Shown in pieces: positions 25,903-36,523 of a stretch of DNA of 64,000 bases; position 1 is the stretch's first letter; every line of letters begins with the position of its first letter. Source of the DNA: an uncultured Holophagaceae bacterium (GTDB lineage: Bacteria > Acidobacteriota > Holophagae > Holophagales > Holophagaceae); contig CAISFO010000035.1 of assembly GCA_903884655.1 (NCBI GenBank), forward strand, positions 18,403 through 82,402, read 5' to 3'. Below the pieces are notes generated by a model. The model made no database searches. It was given only the letters and a program-made list of their open reading frames with translations, and had not been told where the DNA came from. The translations under genes and the position numbers were made by a program.

Positions 25903-26625
25903 ATGTCTCTTGAGGTCGCAAGGCCACTTCGGACGGCCAGGGTCATCCGGCTCAAGTACTGGCGGGCGGCTCGCTATGCTTGGATCCGACGAAGGAGCGC
26001 CATGCCAAGCCCACCCCGCCGCGACCAGGCCCGGCTGGCCGCCCGGCAGACCATCATGGAAGAGGCGCGGAAGCTGTTCGTGGCCAAGGGCTACGATGCA
26101 GTGACCATGAGGGACATCGCCCGCGCCACCCAGTACACGGCCTCGGCCCTCTACTACCACTTCAAGGACAAGGCCGAGCTGATGATGGCCATCTGCTCGG
26201 AGGACTTCCTGAAGCTGGCCCAGGTCTTCCAGTCGGCCCTGGTCCATGAGGATCCCCTGGAGAACATCAAGGCCATGGGCCTGGCCTATGCCCGCTTCGC
26301 CCTCGCCAACCCGAACCACTACCGGCTCATGTTCATGTCCAAGGGACCGGTGGGCCTGTCGCCCCACGACCTCCAGCATGGGGATCCCAACCAGGACGCC
26401 TATGCGGCCCTCCATCACTTCGTCAGCCTGGCTCAGCAGAAGGGCCTGCTGCGCGAGGGGCTGGCGGACACCCACCTGGTCGCGCAGACTTTCTGGGCCG
26501 GCGTGCATGGCATGGTGTCCCTGGCCCTCGACAAGGGCGAGGAGCCCTGGATCCCCTGGGCCAGCCTCGACCAGCGGCTGGAGCTGATGACCGACACCAT
26601 GCGCCGCGGACTCGAACGGCGCTGA
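25903..26625 (+). CDS. TetR/AcrR-family transcriptional regulator
   Basis: A repressor-type protein of up to 240 aa. The HTH domain runs from QTIMEEARKLFVAKGYDAVTMRDIARATQYTASALYYHFKDKAELMMAI, a clear TetR_N signature; the C-terminal ligand domain is of WHG-like type (LAYARFALANPNHYRLMFMS). Two starts are possible: ATG 25903 with AGGAG six bases upstream, and ATG 26002 with AAGGAG upstream. The later start removes a 33-residue Arg-rich extension and better fits the family. It heads the efflux operon and probably autoregulates through the three upstream palindromes. Confidence 0.9.
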   Translation: MSLEVARPLRTARVIRLKYWRAARYAWIRRRSAMPSPPRRDQARLAARQTIMEEARKLFVAKGYDAVTMRDIARATQYTASALYYHFKDKAELMMAICSEDFLKLAQVFQSALVHEDPLENIKAMGLAYARFALANPNHYRLMFMSKGPVGLSPHDLQHGDPNQDAYAALHHFVSLAQQKGLLREGLADTHLVAQTFWAGVHGMVSLALDKGEEPWIPWASLDQRLELMTDTMRRGLERR

Positions 26626-26757
26626 ACCCGCTCCGTCCCATCTGAAATCCACATCCTGCCTGACCGGACGGCCCTCGCCGTCCCAGCTTCGCCTCATCCC
26701 CTTCCTGTTACACCTGGCCCCGGCCCCTGCCGAAGGCCCGTCTCCCGGAGCCTCTCT

Positions 26758-27885
26758 ATGGTGGATCTGGCCCTGCGCATGCTGCTGCACGACCGCTTGC
26801 GCTTCTTCATCACAGTCAGCGGCGTGGCCTTCGCCGTGAACCTCATTCTCTCTCAGGTGGGCCTCTTCTTCGGCCTCATCAGCAATTCCTCGGTCATCGT
26901 GCGCAACATCCCCGCCGAGATCTGGGTGACCTCCAAGAACACACCGAACGTCGATTTCGCCCAGGCCTTCCCGGAGGCCTATGTCCAGCGGGTGCGCTCC
27001 ATCCCGGGTGTGCAGCGGGCGGACAACCTCATCGTCACCTTCCTGAATATTCACCTGCCCAACGGGGCCACGGAGGGCACCGTCACCTACGCCGTGGAGG
27101 ACTTCCAGGCCTGGAACCTGCCCTGGAAACTGGAGAGCGGCGACATCCGGGACCTGCGGCGGGGGAACTTCATGTTCACGGATGCTTCCGCCGTGCGCCG
27201 CATCGGCGCCTTCCAGGCCGGCGACTACCGGGAGGTCTCGGGCGTGCGCATGCGCTACGCGGGCCGGTCCCTGGGGGCCACCTCCTTCACCACCACGCCG
27301 GTGTCCTTCATGGACTACCGCCTGGCCCAGCGCATGAACAGCAACCTGCTGGAGGGCAACACCACCTACATCCTGGTGAAAGCCGCGCCCGGCGCCAATA
27401 TCCAGGCCCTGAAGGCCGAGATCCAGCGCCGCCTTCCGCACAACGATGTCTACACCCGGAACGAGTGGGCCAAGCGCAGCGACGACTACTGGATCAAGAA
27501 CACGGGCATCGGCCTGAACGCCTACCTCACCGTGGCCCTGGGCATCCTCGTGGGCGTGGTCATCGTGGCCCAGACGCTCTACACCTCCACCATGGAGCAC
27601 ATCAAGGAGTTCGGGACCGTCAAGGCCATCGGCGGCTCCAACGCCGATATCTACCGCCTGCTGGGCCGCCAGGCCCTGGTGGCAGCCGTCCTCGGCTTCG
27701 CCATCGGGGCCCTGCTCACCCTGGCCATGGAACCCGGCGTGGCCGCCATCGGACTCCGGCTCATCCTGCCCGCCCCGGTCTGGTTCTCGGTGGCCCTGGG
27801 CACCGTCTTCATGTGCCTCCTTTCTGCCGGCGTGAGCTTCCGCAAGGTCGCGAACATCGACCCCGGCCTCGTCTTCAGGAGCTGA
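26758..27885 (+). CDS. ABC exporter permease (FtsX/MacB-type, DevC-like)
   Basis: A 375-aa inner-membrane protein with one N-terminal and three C-terminal transmembrane segments around a large periplasmic domain, the FtsX/MacB topology. RLRFFITVSGVAFAVNLILSQVGLFFG near the start and GILVGVVIVAQTLYTSTMEHIKEFGTVKAIGGSN before the last helices match DevC-like permeases. Separate ATPase and adaptor genes follow, so it is a split version of MacAB. GGAG precedes the ATG. Confidence 0.85.
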   Translation: MVDLALRMLLHDRLRFFITVSGVAFAVNLILSQVGLFFGLISNSSVIVRNIPAEIWVTSKNTPNVDFAQAFPEAYVQRVRSIPGVQRADNLIVTFLNIHLPNGATEGTVTYAVEDFQAWNLPWKLESGDIRDLRRGNFMFTDASAVRRIGAFQAGDYREVSGVRMRYAGRSLGATSFTTTPVSFMDYRLAQRMNSNLLEGNTTYILVKAAPGANIQALKAEIQRRLPHNDVYTRNEWAKRSDDYWIKNTGIGLNAYLTVALGILVGVVIVAQTLYTSTMEHIKEFGTVKAIGGSNADIYRLLGRQALVAAVLGFAIGALLTLAMEPGVAAIGLRLILPAPVWFSVALGTVFMCLLSAGVSFRKVANIDPGLVFRS

Positions 27886-27887
27886 CC

Positions 27888-28559
27888 ATGCCCGTGCTTG
27901 AAGCCAGCGACATCGTCAAGGAATACCAGGAGGGCCGGAACCGCACCCGCATCCTCCACGGGGTCAGCCTCACCGTGGAACCCGGTGAAGTCGTTGCGCT
28001 CGAAGGGCCTTCGGGCTCGGGCAAGACCACGCTGCTGCAGATCCTCGGCTGCATCCTGAGCCCCACCGAAGGCCGGGTCAAAGTGAACGGCGAACCGGCG
28101 GACCTCTCGGACGCCAGCGCCCTGGCGGAGCTCCGCAAGCGGCACATCGGGTTCGTGTTCCAGCAGTTCAACCTCTTCCCCTCGCTCAACGCTCTGGAGA
28201 ACGTCCAGTACGCCCTCCAGGTCAAAGGGCATCGCGGCAGAGGGCTGAAGGAAGAAGCCCGCCGGTGGATCGAAGCCATGGAACTGTCGGACCGGGCCCA
28301 CTACCTGCCCAGGGACCTGTCCGGGGGCCAGAAGCAGCGGGTGGCCATCGCCCGCGCCATGGCGGGAAATCCAGCCGCCCTGCTGGCCGACGAGCCCACC
28401 GCCAACCTCGACAGCCAGGTGGGCACCCAGGTCCTGCAGCTGTTTCGTTCCCTGGCCACCGACCACGGCCGCGGCGTCCTCATCGTCACCCACGACCCGA
28501 AAGTCCGGGACATCGCCGATCGCGTGCTCCGAATCCGCGACGGCCTCATCCACGCCTGA
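27888..28559 (+). CDS. ABC exporter ATPase (MacB/LolD/DevA-type)
   Basis: A 223-aa ATPase two bases after the permease stop. Walker A GPSGSGKTT, Q-loop FVFQQFNLFPSLNALENV, signature LSGGQKQRVAIARAMAG, Walker B ALLADEPTANLD and H-loop IVTHDPKV are all present. This is the LolD/MacB/DevA group that powers FtsX-type exporters and pairs with the adjacent permease. Confidence 0.93.
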   Translation: MPVLEASDIVKEYQEGRNRTRILHGVSLTVEPGEVVALEGPSGSGKTTLLQILGCILSPTEGRVKVNGEPADLSDASALAELRKRHIGFVFQQFNLFPSLNALENVQYALQVKGHRGRGLKEEARRWIEAMELSDRAHYLPRDLSGGQKQRVAIARAMAGNPAALLADEPTANLDSQVGTQVLQLFRSLATDHGRGVLIVTHDPKVRDIADRVLRIRDGLIHA

Positions 28560-28576
28560 ACCCCCAAGGAGACCCC

Positions 28577-29440
28577 ATGTCCATCCGCCCCTACATCGTC
28601 TGGATCCTCCCCGTCCTCGCCCTGGCCGCCGGCGCCGCCATGCTGGTCCGGGCTGAGCCCAGGGCCCCTAAGCCGCCCACCGCCCTCCCACCCTCCAGCA
28701 GCATTCTCTGCGAGGGTCGTGTCTCCACACATCCAGGTGCGGACGTGGTCCTCTCGGCGGAGTATGGTGGCCTCCTCCGTGACCTGCCTGTCCACGAACT
28801 TGATGAAGTGAAGGCAGGTCAGGTCCTCGCGCGGCTGGATGACCGGGAGCAGGCGGCCTCACTCGCCTCCGCCGAGGCCCATGTGCGAGAGCTCGATGCC
28901 GAACTGCGCTTTCTCGAGCTGGAGCAGCGGCGCCAGAAGCAGCTGGTCGCCGACGGCGCCGTGGGCCAGCGGGCCTTCGACGAGGCCGATTCGAAGCTCC
29001 GTCTCACCCAGGCCCGGCGTGAAGCCGCCCAGGCCCAGACAGGCCAGCTGCGAGCCGCCCTCTCCAAGCTGACCCTCCGCGCCCCCTTTGGCGGCAGGGT
29101 CGTGGAGCGCATCGCCAACCCCGGTGAGCTGCTGCCCGCCGGCGGCCGGCTCCTGCGGCTGGCTGATCTGAACCGCCTGCGCATCGAGGCCGAGGTAGAC
29201 GAGTACGACCTGAGCCGGCTCCGCCTGGGGAGCGAGGTGGCCATCGAGGCCGAGGGCACTGCGTGGAGAGGTACCGGCCGGATCGAGGAAATTCCCGACG
29301 GACTCTCCCAGCGCCGTCTCAAGGCCCTGGATCCCTCCCGTCCCACAGACATCCGGGTGGCCCTGGTGAAGGTCTCCCTGACCCCGAAGGCTCCCCTCAA
29401 GCTCGGTCAGCGCGTCGAGCTGCGCATCCAGGCCAACTGA
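28577..29440 (+). CDS. HlyD/RND-type periplasmic adaptor (DevB/MacA-like)
   Basis: A 287-aa membrane-fusion protein from ATG 28577 (AAGGAG upstream). An N-terminal membrane anchor (YIVWILPVLALAAGAAMLV) is followed by a lipoyl half (VLSAEYGGLLRDLPVHELDEVKAGQVLARLDD), a long coiled coil rich in Ala/Glu/Gln (residues about 85-160), the second lipoyl half (LRAPFGGRVVERIANPGELL) and a beta-barrel (LRIEAEVDEYDLSRL). It bridges the ABC permease to the TolC-type channel encoded next. Confidence 0.88.
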   Translation: MSIRPYIVWILPVLALAAGAAMLVRAEPRAPKPPTALPPSSSILCEGRVSTHPGADVVLSAEYGGLLRDLPVHELDEVKAGQVLARLDDREQAASLASAEAHVRELDAELRFLELEQRRQKQLVADGAVGQRAFDEADSKLRLTQARREAAQAQTGQLRAALSKLTLRAPFGGRVVERIANPGELLPAGGRLLRLADLNRLRIEAEVDEYDLSRLRLGSEVAIEAEGTAWRGTGRIEEIPDGLSQRRLKALDPSRPTDIRVALVKVSLTPKAPLKLGQRVELRIQAN

Positions 29441-29463
29441 TCCCTTCGAATCCAGGAGCACCC

Positions 29464-30762
29464 ATGCGATCCAAGCCACTCGCCCTGATGGCCCTCGGCC
29501 TGGCCCTGCCCGCACTCGCCCAGACCCTCTCCGTGAATGAGGCCATCCAGTCGGCGCTTGCCCAGAACCCCCGGATCCAGGCCGCCCAGGCCGGCACTGA
29601 CGCCGCCTCGGCCCAGGCCAGCCAGGCCCGTTGGGATCGGATCGGGCGATTGGAACTGGGGGCCCTTTGGGCACCTGACGTGAGGAATCCCCAGGTCGGC
29701 TTCCCGGGGGCGCCTCCAGCTTTCCCGCCCTTCCGCTTCGACCTTGCCCTCCAGCGGCGGAACAACCTGGAGCTGAGCTACGTCCAGCCCCTCTGGACCT
29801 GGGGCGCCCTTGCCGGCCGCGTGAAGGCGGCCTCGCTACAGACGGCGGCCAGTGCGGACCTGGCGGCCCGAGAGAAGGAGCTGGTCCGGTTCGAGGCCAC
29901 CCAGCGCTTTCTCCAGGCCCTGCAAGCTGCGGAGGCGGTGAAGGTGGCAGAGCTGGCCCTCGCCCAGCAGCTGGCCTTCCAGGCCACGGCCAGGGCCCGG
30001 GTGGCCGAGGGGGTGGCCCCCCGCCTGGACGTGCTGAAGGCGGACTTGGCGGTAAGTCAGGCCGAATCCGATCTCATCACGCTGCGCAACCGCGCAAGGA
30101 TCTCGCGGGAGGAACTCGCCGCCGTCACCCGAGACGAGCGGTTCCGGCAACTGCCCCTCGCCCCGGTGGAGGATCCTTCCGGTGACCTGCCCGCCGAGGC
30201 GGCCTGCCTCCAGCAGGCGAGGGACCGGAGGCTGGATCTGAAATCCCTCACCCGCCAAGTCTCGGCTCTCCGCACCAGCGCCCGGGCCGAACGAGCCTCC
30301 GGCCTGCCTTCCCTCGACTTCCAGGCCAGCTGGACCCAGCGCAGCGACCAGCTGGGCAACCTGGGAGAGACTCTGAACCGCACCTCCCTTGTGGGCCTCG
30401 CCATCCGCTGGGAGGGGCTGGCACCCAAGCGGGCCAGGGCCCGCAGCGCCGATTTCGAGGCCCGGGCCCGGCAGCGGGAAGCCCAGGCCGCCTCACTGGA
30501 GGACCAATTGGCTGTGGAGGTCCGGACTGCCCGGTGGAAGGTGGAGGATGCCAGAGCCCAGACCACCGTGGCCGGACGCGCCCTGAATCAGGCCGAGGAG
30601 CGGGCGCGGGTCTCCCGGGTCGCCTACCGGGCGGGCACCACCACTGCCGTGGAGGCCGAAGATGCCGAACTGGCCCTCAGCCAGGCCCGGTATCAGGTGC
30701 TGGCCACCCGCCTGGAAGCGGGCATCGCTTGGGCGGCCCTGGAGTTTTCGATCGGCCAGTGA
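29464..30762 (+). CDS. TolC-family outer membrane efflux protein
   Basis: A 432-aa protein with a signal peptide ([15 protein letters not shown]). The start at 29464 follows CAGGAG. The mature part begins [22 protein letters not shown], followed by the helical repeats [43 protein letters not shown] and [26 protein letters not shown]. It lacks the long C-terminal domain of some family members. It completes a tripartite exporter with the three preceding genes. Confidence 0.9.
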   Translation: MRSKPLALMALGLALPALAQTLSVNEAIQSALAQNPRIQAAQAGTDAASAQASQARWDRIGRLELGALWAPDVRNPQVGFPGAPPAFPPFRFDLALQRRNNLELSYVQPLWTWGALAGRVKAASLQTAASADLAAREKELVRFEATQRFLQALQAAEAVKVAELALAQQLAFQATARARVAEGVAPRLDVLKADLAVSQAESDLITLRNRARISREELAAVTRDERFRQLPLAPVEDPSGDLPAEAACLQQARDRRLDLKSLTRQVSALRTSARAERASGLPSLDFQASWTQRSDQLGNLGETLNRTSLVGLAIRWEGLAPKRARARSADFEARARQREAQAASLEDQLAVEVRTARWKVEDARAQTTVAGRALNQAEERARVSRVAYRAGTTTAVEAEDAELALSQARYQVLATRLEAGIAWAALEFSIGQ

Positions 30763-30914
30763 CCAGGACCCTCAGGGCAATTTACCCAGGCGGCCCCGGG
30801 GATTCGGCCTTCCCTTTCGCTCCCATTCCGGTAGACTGGTGGACTCCCCGTTTGGGGACTTTCGAGCCATGTCCGCCTGTGATCAGGTTTGGGACCGCTG
30901 GCCCAGGAGCCCAC
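30763..30914 (+). promoter_or_regulatory. rplS leader region
   Basis: 152 bp between the efflux operon and rplS. It contains a short hairpin CCCCGTTTGGGG and must hold the rplS promoter or leader, since rplS is probably not expressed only from the efflux promoter. I see no clear consensus promoter and could not identify a known L19 leader. Confidence 0.3.
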
Positions 30915-31274
30915 ATGAGCCATATCATCGACCAGCTCGAAGCCAGCCTGCTTCGCCATGACCTCCCCCGCATCCAGCCCGGCGACACCGTGAAGGTGCA
31001 CGTCAAGGTGAAGGAAGGCGAGAAAGAGCGCATCCAGCTCTTCCAGGGCATCGTCATCGGCATCAGGGGCGGCGGCATGCGCACCTCCTTCACCGTCCGC
31101 AAGGTGGCGAGCGGCGTGGGCGTGGAGCGCGTCTTCCCCCTGAACAGCCCCACCATCGACAAGCTGGAAGTCATCCGCCACGGCAAGGTCCGTCGCGCCA
31201 AGCTCTACTTCCTCCGTGAGAAGCTCGGCAAGGCCGGCCGTCTCAAGGAGCGCCGCACCGTCGCTGGCGAATAG
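30915..31274 (+). CDS. rplS: 50S ribosomal protein L19
   Basis: Located at the 30S-50S interface; 119 aa. [64 protein letters not shown] is diagnostic for L19. The start at 30915 gives the family's normal length. In many bacteria rplS directly follows trmD; here an efflux cassette separates the two. Confidence 0.97.
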   Translation: MSHIIDQLEASLLRHDLPRIQPGDTVKVHVKVKEGEKERIQLFQGIVIGIRGGGMRTSFTVRKVASGVGVERVFPLNSPTIDKLEVIRHGKVRRAKLYFLREKLGKAGRLKERRTVAGE

Positions 31275-31292
31275 ACTCCGGTCGGAAACACC

Positions 31293-31320
31293 AAAAAGGC
31301 GCCTGGTCAGGCGCCTTTTT
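31293..31320 (+). terminator. rho-independent terminator after rplS
   Basis: AAAAAGGCGCC (31293-31303) pairs with GGCGCCTTTTT (31310-31320) across a TGGTCA loop. The U-tract and GC stem make a classical terminator 18 bp downstream of the rplS stop. Confidence 0.93.
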
Positions 31321-31481
31321 CGTATTCCAGTCAACCGGAGGTATTAAGCATTAACTCAAGCTAGATCTTTAATTCTATATTTATTTTCACACTTTAAGGG
31401 ATCAGCCTGTCCCCGATCTGTGGAAAAATGAACCCGTGGGATCCGGCTGGCCAGTTCCAGACCGCTGTTCCGGGAGGAAGC

Positions 31482-32015
31482 ATGAAGACCTCGTCCCTAG
31501 CCGCCCTGGCCGTCCTGACCACCGCCACCTTCTCCCTCAACGCGGAGCCTCCTCGCTATGGCGTCCAGGGACTGGTCAACGTGCCGCTCGGCGACCTCAA
31601 GACCTTCGTGGACAGCAGCGCCGGCCCCGGAATCGGCATCCACGGGACCTTCGACCTCATGGACGGCCACATGCTTCGGCCCCGGATGGACTACAGCGTC
31701 TACCAGGAGGCTTCCTTCGCCACCTTCAAGCAGAACGCCTCCTACATCGATCTTGGCGGGGACTATCTCTATTTCATCGCCGGCAAACCCGAGGGACTCT
31801 ATTTCACGGGTGGTTTATCTGCCGTCCGTTGGTCCTTCCAGCGCAAGGATGCTCTGTCCAAGGTGACCAGTGACACCACCAAACTGGGCGTGGCAGGCGG
31901 CCTCGGCTACCAGTGGAGCGCCACCGTGGGCACGGAGCTGCGGTGGATGCACTCCCGCGTGTCCAGTGCGTTCAAGGCGGACGCCCTGCAGGCCGGCTTC
32001 ACCATCCGGTTCTAG
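31482..32015 (+). CDS. outer-membrane beta-barrel protein
   Basis: A 177-aa protein from ATG 31482 (GGGAGGAAG upstream) with a signal peptide ending FSLNA. The mature part alternates hydrophobic and polar residues in beta-strand fashion and ends with GFTIRF, an aromatic C-terminus of the type recognised by BamA. It resembles small OmpA/OmpW-like barrels. It lies downstream of the rplS terminator behind an AT-rich stretch (31330-31400) that probably contains its promoter. Confidence 0.75.
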   Translation: MKTSSLAALAVLTTATFSLNAEPPRYGVQGLVNVPLGDLKTFVDSSAGPGIGIHGTFDLMDGHMLRPRMDYSVYQEASFATFKQNASYIDLGGDYLYFIAGKPEGLYFTGGLSAVRWSFQRKDALSKVTSDTTKLGVAGGLGYQWSATVGTELRWMHSRVSSAFKADALQAGFTIRF

Positions 32016-32058
32016 CCGCTTCCTGTCCTGCCCGGGCCCCTGGCCTGGCAGAGAGAGA

Positions 32059-33528
32059 TCACATCCCGTATTCTTTCCAGCGCCGTGCTACCCGGTCGAG
32101 AATCTCCGCAGGAAAGACCAGATCCCGCGGCCACTCGCGCTGGTAGCCATCCCAGGGCCGGTTCTTCCTCGTGGCGTCGATACCCACCTTGCTGCCAAAG
32201 GCGAAGCGGTCACTGGCGTGGTCCAGCACGTCCAGGGGTCCCTCGGTGAAGAGCATGTCCCGGCGTGGATCCACATTGCTGGTCAGCCGGAAGAGCACCT
32301 CGTTCATGTCATGGGGATCGATGTCCTCATCGACCACCACGATGCCCTTGGTGAACATGATCTGGCCCGTGCCCCAGATGGCGTTCATGACCTTCTGGGC
32401 ATGGCCGGGATACTCCTTGCGCATGCTCAGGATCACCAGATTGTGGAAGGCCCCGGCCGCGGGCAGGTGCATGTCGCGAACCTCAGGCAGAACCATGCGC
32501 AGGAGAGGCAGGAAAATCCGTTCGGTGGCAAGGCCCAGGTAGGCGTCCTCCTGGGGTGGGCGGCCCACGATGGTGGCGGGGAACACAGGATTCCACCGCA
32601 TGGTGATGGCATCCACATGCAACACGGGGTAGTCGTCCGCCAGGGAGTAGTAGCCGGTGTGATCGCCGAAGGGGCCCTCCCGGCGCGACTCACCGGGAAT
32701 CACGTGCCCCTCGATGACGATTTCGCTGTCGGCGGGCACTTCCAGATCATTGGTCACGCAGGGCACCATCTCGATCCCTTCGCCGCGCAGGAAGCCAGTG
32801 AACATCACTTCGCTGAGGAAGGGTGGAAGGGGCGCGGTGGCCGCATACGTGAGGGCCGGATCCCCGCCAAAGCTCACCGCCACGGGCATGCGCTCGCCGA
32901 GGTCATACCCATGGCGGTTCCGGGCTCCGTCGTGGTGCAGCTGGGTATGGAACCCGAGGGTCCGGTCATCGAAGACCTGGAGCCGGTAGAGTCCCATGTT
33001 GCGATGGCCCGTCAGCTTGTTCCGGGTGTGGCTCATCCCCAGGGTGATGAAGGGTCCGCCGTCCTCGGGCCAGGTGGTGAGCACGGGCAAGTCGAAGAGC
33101 TTCACCTGGTCGCCCCGTAGCACGATCTCCTGGCAGATGCCCTTGCGAACGGTCTTCGGCATCCAGGTGCCCACCTCGGCCAGGGCAGGCAGCTTGGCCA
33201 GTTTTTCGAAAAACCCAGTACCGGGCCTGGGCATGGCCTCCTTCACCAGCCTCTCGATCCGGTCGGCGATGGCATCGAGGCCCCGCGGTTCCTGGTCCAC
33301 CCCCAGGGCCATTTCCATGCGCTTCAGGCTGCCGAAGACATTCATGGCCACCGGCAGGGCTTTTCCGGCGGGCCTCTTGAATAGGAGGGCCTTCCCACCC
33401 CCAGGTTCCTTGGACACCCGGTCTGCCACCGCTCCCATCTCCAGGAAGGGGTCGACTTCCGGGTTGATGCTGGCCAGCTCGCCCGCGGCTTCGAGCTGTT
33501 TCAGGAAGGTCTGGAAGTCGCGGCCCAT
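32059..33528 (-). CDS. UbiD-family (prFMN-dependent) decarboxylase
   Basis: A 489-aa enzyme of the UbiD family, which uses prenylated FMN to remove or add a carboxyl group on aromatic or unsaturated acids. RNMGLYRLQVFDDRTLGFHTQLHHDGARN, CVTNDLEVPADSEIVIEGHVIP and EGPFGDHTGYYS are family blocks. A quinone-biosynthesis role (UbiD or the menaquinone MqnP-type decarboxylases) is likely, but no quinone gene or UbiX partner lies nearby. GGAGA precedes the ATG. It is convergent to the barrel gene. Confidence 0.9.
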   Translation of the reverse strand: MGRDFQTFLKQLEAAGELASINPEVDPFLEMGAVADRVSKEPGGGKALLFKRPAGKALPVAMNVFGSLKRMEMALGVDQEPRGLDAIADRIERLVKEAMPRPGTGFFEKLAKLPALAEVGTWMPKTVRKGICQEIVLRGDQVKLFDLPVLTTWPEDGGPFITLGMSHTRNKLTGHRNMGLYRLQVFDDRTLGFHTQLHHDGARNRHGYDLGERMPVAVSFGGDPALTYAATAPLPPFLSEVMFTGFLRGEGIEMVPCVTNDLEVPADSEIVIEGHVIPGESRREGPFGDHTGYYSLADDYPVLHVDAITMRWNPVFPATIVGRPPQEDAYLGLATERIFLPLLRMVLPEVRDMHLPAAGAFHNLVILSMRKEYPGHAQKVMNAIWGTGQIMFTKGIVVVDEDIDPHDMNEVLFRLTSNVDPRRDMLFTEGPLDVLDHASDRFAFGSKVGIDATRKNRPWDGYQREWPRDLVFPAEILDRVARRWKEYGM

Positions 33529-33713
33529 GGGAATCTCCGAACCCTGATCATCCCATCCAAGGGGCGTTCAAAGAAACCCAATGCCCCCAGGTTCATGAAT
33601 TTCCCTTGAGAGGACAGGGCTTTTCCCGCATACTGATGGGCCTTGCCCTGGCCGTGGGCTCCCAAGCGCGTCCGATGGACTGCCGCCCACACGCCCCAAC
33701 CAAAGAGGTTTTC

Positions 33714-34025
33714 ATGTTCGCAATCATCAAGACCGGCGGGAAGCAGTACCGCGTTTCCGAAGGTGATGTCCTCCGGGTGGAGACGCTGGAGAAGGATCCC
33801 AAGCAGGCCGTCACCTTCGACCAGGTGCTCCTCATCGACAACAACGGGGAACTGCAGATCGGCAAGCCCACCGTGGCCGGCGCCACCGTCGAGGCCGAGG
33901 TCATCACCCATGACCGCGCCAAGAAGGTGATCATCTTCAAGAAGAAGAAGACCACCACTTATCAGCGCACCCAGGGCCATCGCCAGAACTACACGGAAGT
34001 TCGCATCAAGGCGATCAAGGCATAG
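33714..34025 (+). CDS. rplU: 50S ribosomal protein L21
   Basis: A 103-aa protein binding 23S rRNA. MFAIIKTGGKQYRVSEGDVLRVE, DQVLLIDNNGELQIGKPTVAGATVEAEVI and KKKKTTTYQRTQGHRQNYTEVRI are L21 signatures. The start at 33714 gives the standard length; the open frame upstream to 33606 is untranslated. It leads the classical rplU-rpmA-obgE unit. Confidence 0.97.
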   Translation: MFAIIKTGGKQYRVSEGDVLRVETLEKDPKQAVTFDQVLLIDNNGELQIGKPTVAGATVEAEVITHDRAKKVIIFKKKKTTTYQRTQGHRQNYTEVRIKAIKA

Positions 34026-34095
34026 TTTTGCCTTTTTCGTCAGCGCGAAACGAGTTCGAAAAAGACATCAAAAATCATTCTGAAGAGGTACTTCC

Positions 34096-34356
34096 ATGGC
34101 TCATAAAAAAGGCGTTGGTTCCAGCCGCAACGGTCGCGATTCCCATTCCCAGCGCCTCGGCGTGAAGGAGTTCGGAGGGGAACTTGTCCCCGGCGGTTCC
34201 ATCCTCGTCCGCCAGCGCGGCACCAAGTTCAAGGCCGGCATCAATGTCGGCATGGGCAAGGACCACACGCTCTTCGCCAAGATCGAGGGCAAGGTCCGCT
34301 TCCAGGACAAGGGCCAGAGCGGGCGTTTCATCCACATCGATCCCATCGAAGGATGA
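34096..34356 (+). CDS. rpmA: 50S ribosomal protein L27
   Basis: An 86-aa protein near the peptidyl-transferase centre. [29 protein letters not shown] starts without the Firmicutes-type cleavable extension. [28 protein letters not shown] follows. It stands 70 bp after rplU and just before a strong hairpin. Confidence 0.98.
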   Translation: MAHKKGVGSSRNGRDSHSQRLGVKEFGGELVPGGSILVRQRGTKFKAGINVGMGKDHTLFAKIEGKVRFQDKGQSGRFIHIDPIEG

Positions 34357-34380
34357 CCTTTCCCTGGGGGACCGCGCTAG

Positions 34381-35504
<1,124 letters not shown>

Positions 35505-35505
<1 letters not shown>

Positions 35506-36119
35506 TGCGCATCGGCTTGCTAGGGGGGGCATTCAATCCTCCACACGATGGTCACTTGAAACTCGCCCGTCTGGCCCTGGATCACCTCGATCTGGATGAA
35601 CTTCGCTTCGTACCCACGGCCCTCAGCCCCCACAAGCCTGATCCCGGGGGACCCGGTTCCGAGGCCCGCCTCCGCCTGTTGTCCGAAGCCCTGGAGGGAG
35701 TCGACCCGCGCTGCAAGCTGGAGCCCCTTGAGCTGGAGCGGGGTGGCACCAGCTACACGGTGGATACCCTGGAGACGCTCACCGGGCGCCAGCCAGAGGC
35801 GGCGTGGATCCTGATCATGGGCAGTGACCAGCTGCCGGGGTTGCCCAGCTGGCGCCGGGTGGCGCGTGTCTTCGAACTGGCCTCGGCCGCGGTGGCCCTG
35901 CGTCCTGGGGCTCCCTTCCTGGCACCCCCCATCCCCGGCCTTCAGGCCTGTCCCTCCTGGAGTGGAAGGCCCGGCGAATTCGTGGCCCTGCCCGGCACCG
36001 ACCTGGACTTGGCTTCCACCGGCCTCCGCGAACGCCTCCAGACCTCGCCTCACGAGGATCCTGGAGGGGTCCCTCCGCAAGTTCTCAGTACCATCCGCTC
36101 TGAAAACCTGTATCGTTAG
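35505..36119 (+). CDS. nadD: nicotinate-nucleotide adenylyltransferase
   Basis: Joins ATP and nicotinate mononucleotide in NAD synthesis; 204 aa. The GTG start overlaps the obgE stop by one base. GLLGGAFNPPHDGHLKLARLAL carries the nucleotidyltransferase GxFxPxHxGH motif, WILIMGSDQLPGLPSWRR contains the substrate region, and LASTGLRERL replaces the usual ISSTxIR block. The obgE-nadD-rsfS order is common in bacteria. Confidence 0.93.
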
Positions 36120-36136
36120 CCTGCTCTGGAGCCCGC

Positions 36137-36511
36137 ATGACCCTTGATTCCCGGCTCGCGACCGTCGTCGACGCCGCCCGGTCCAAGAAAGCCTTCCGAA
36201 TCCGCCTCGTGGACGTTCAGGACATCGCCAGCTTCACGGATGTGTTCGCCTTCATGAGTGGGGGTAGCGACCGCCAGAACCGCGCCATCGCCGAAGCCAT
36301 CGAGGACGCCCTGAAGCTGACTGGAGAGCGCCCCATCTCCCGCGAGGGCGAGTCCAATGGCAACTGGGTCCTGCTGGATTACGGCAACCTCGTGGTCCAT
36401 GTCATGGACGAGGAGACCCGTCGCCACTACAACCTGGAAGGGCTGTGGAACACAGGCCGCGAGCTGGAACTGCCTGCCGAGACGCACCCCGAATCCGATT
36501 CCCGTTCCTAG
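36137..36511 (+). CDS. rsfS: ribosomal silencing factor RsfS
   Basis: A 124-aa RsfS/Iojap protein that binds L14 and blocks subunit joining during starvation. VVDAARSKKAFRIRLVDVQDIASFTDVFAFMSGGSDRQNRAIAEAI, ESNGNWVLLDYGNLVVHVMDEETRRHYNLEGLW are the family's signature. It follows nadD, its normal neighbour. A short Glu/Ser tail ends the protein. Confidence 0.95.
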   Translation: MTLDSRLATVVDAARSKKAFRIRLVDVQDIASFTDVFAFMSGGSDRQNRAIAEAIEDALKLTGERPISREGESNGNWVLLDYGNLVVHVMDEETRRHYNLEGLWNTGRELELPAETHPESDSRS

Positions 36512-36523
36512 GAGCCGACCTCC

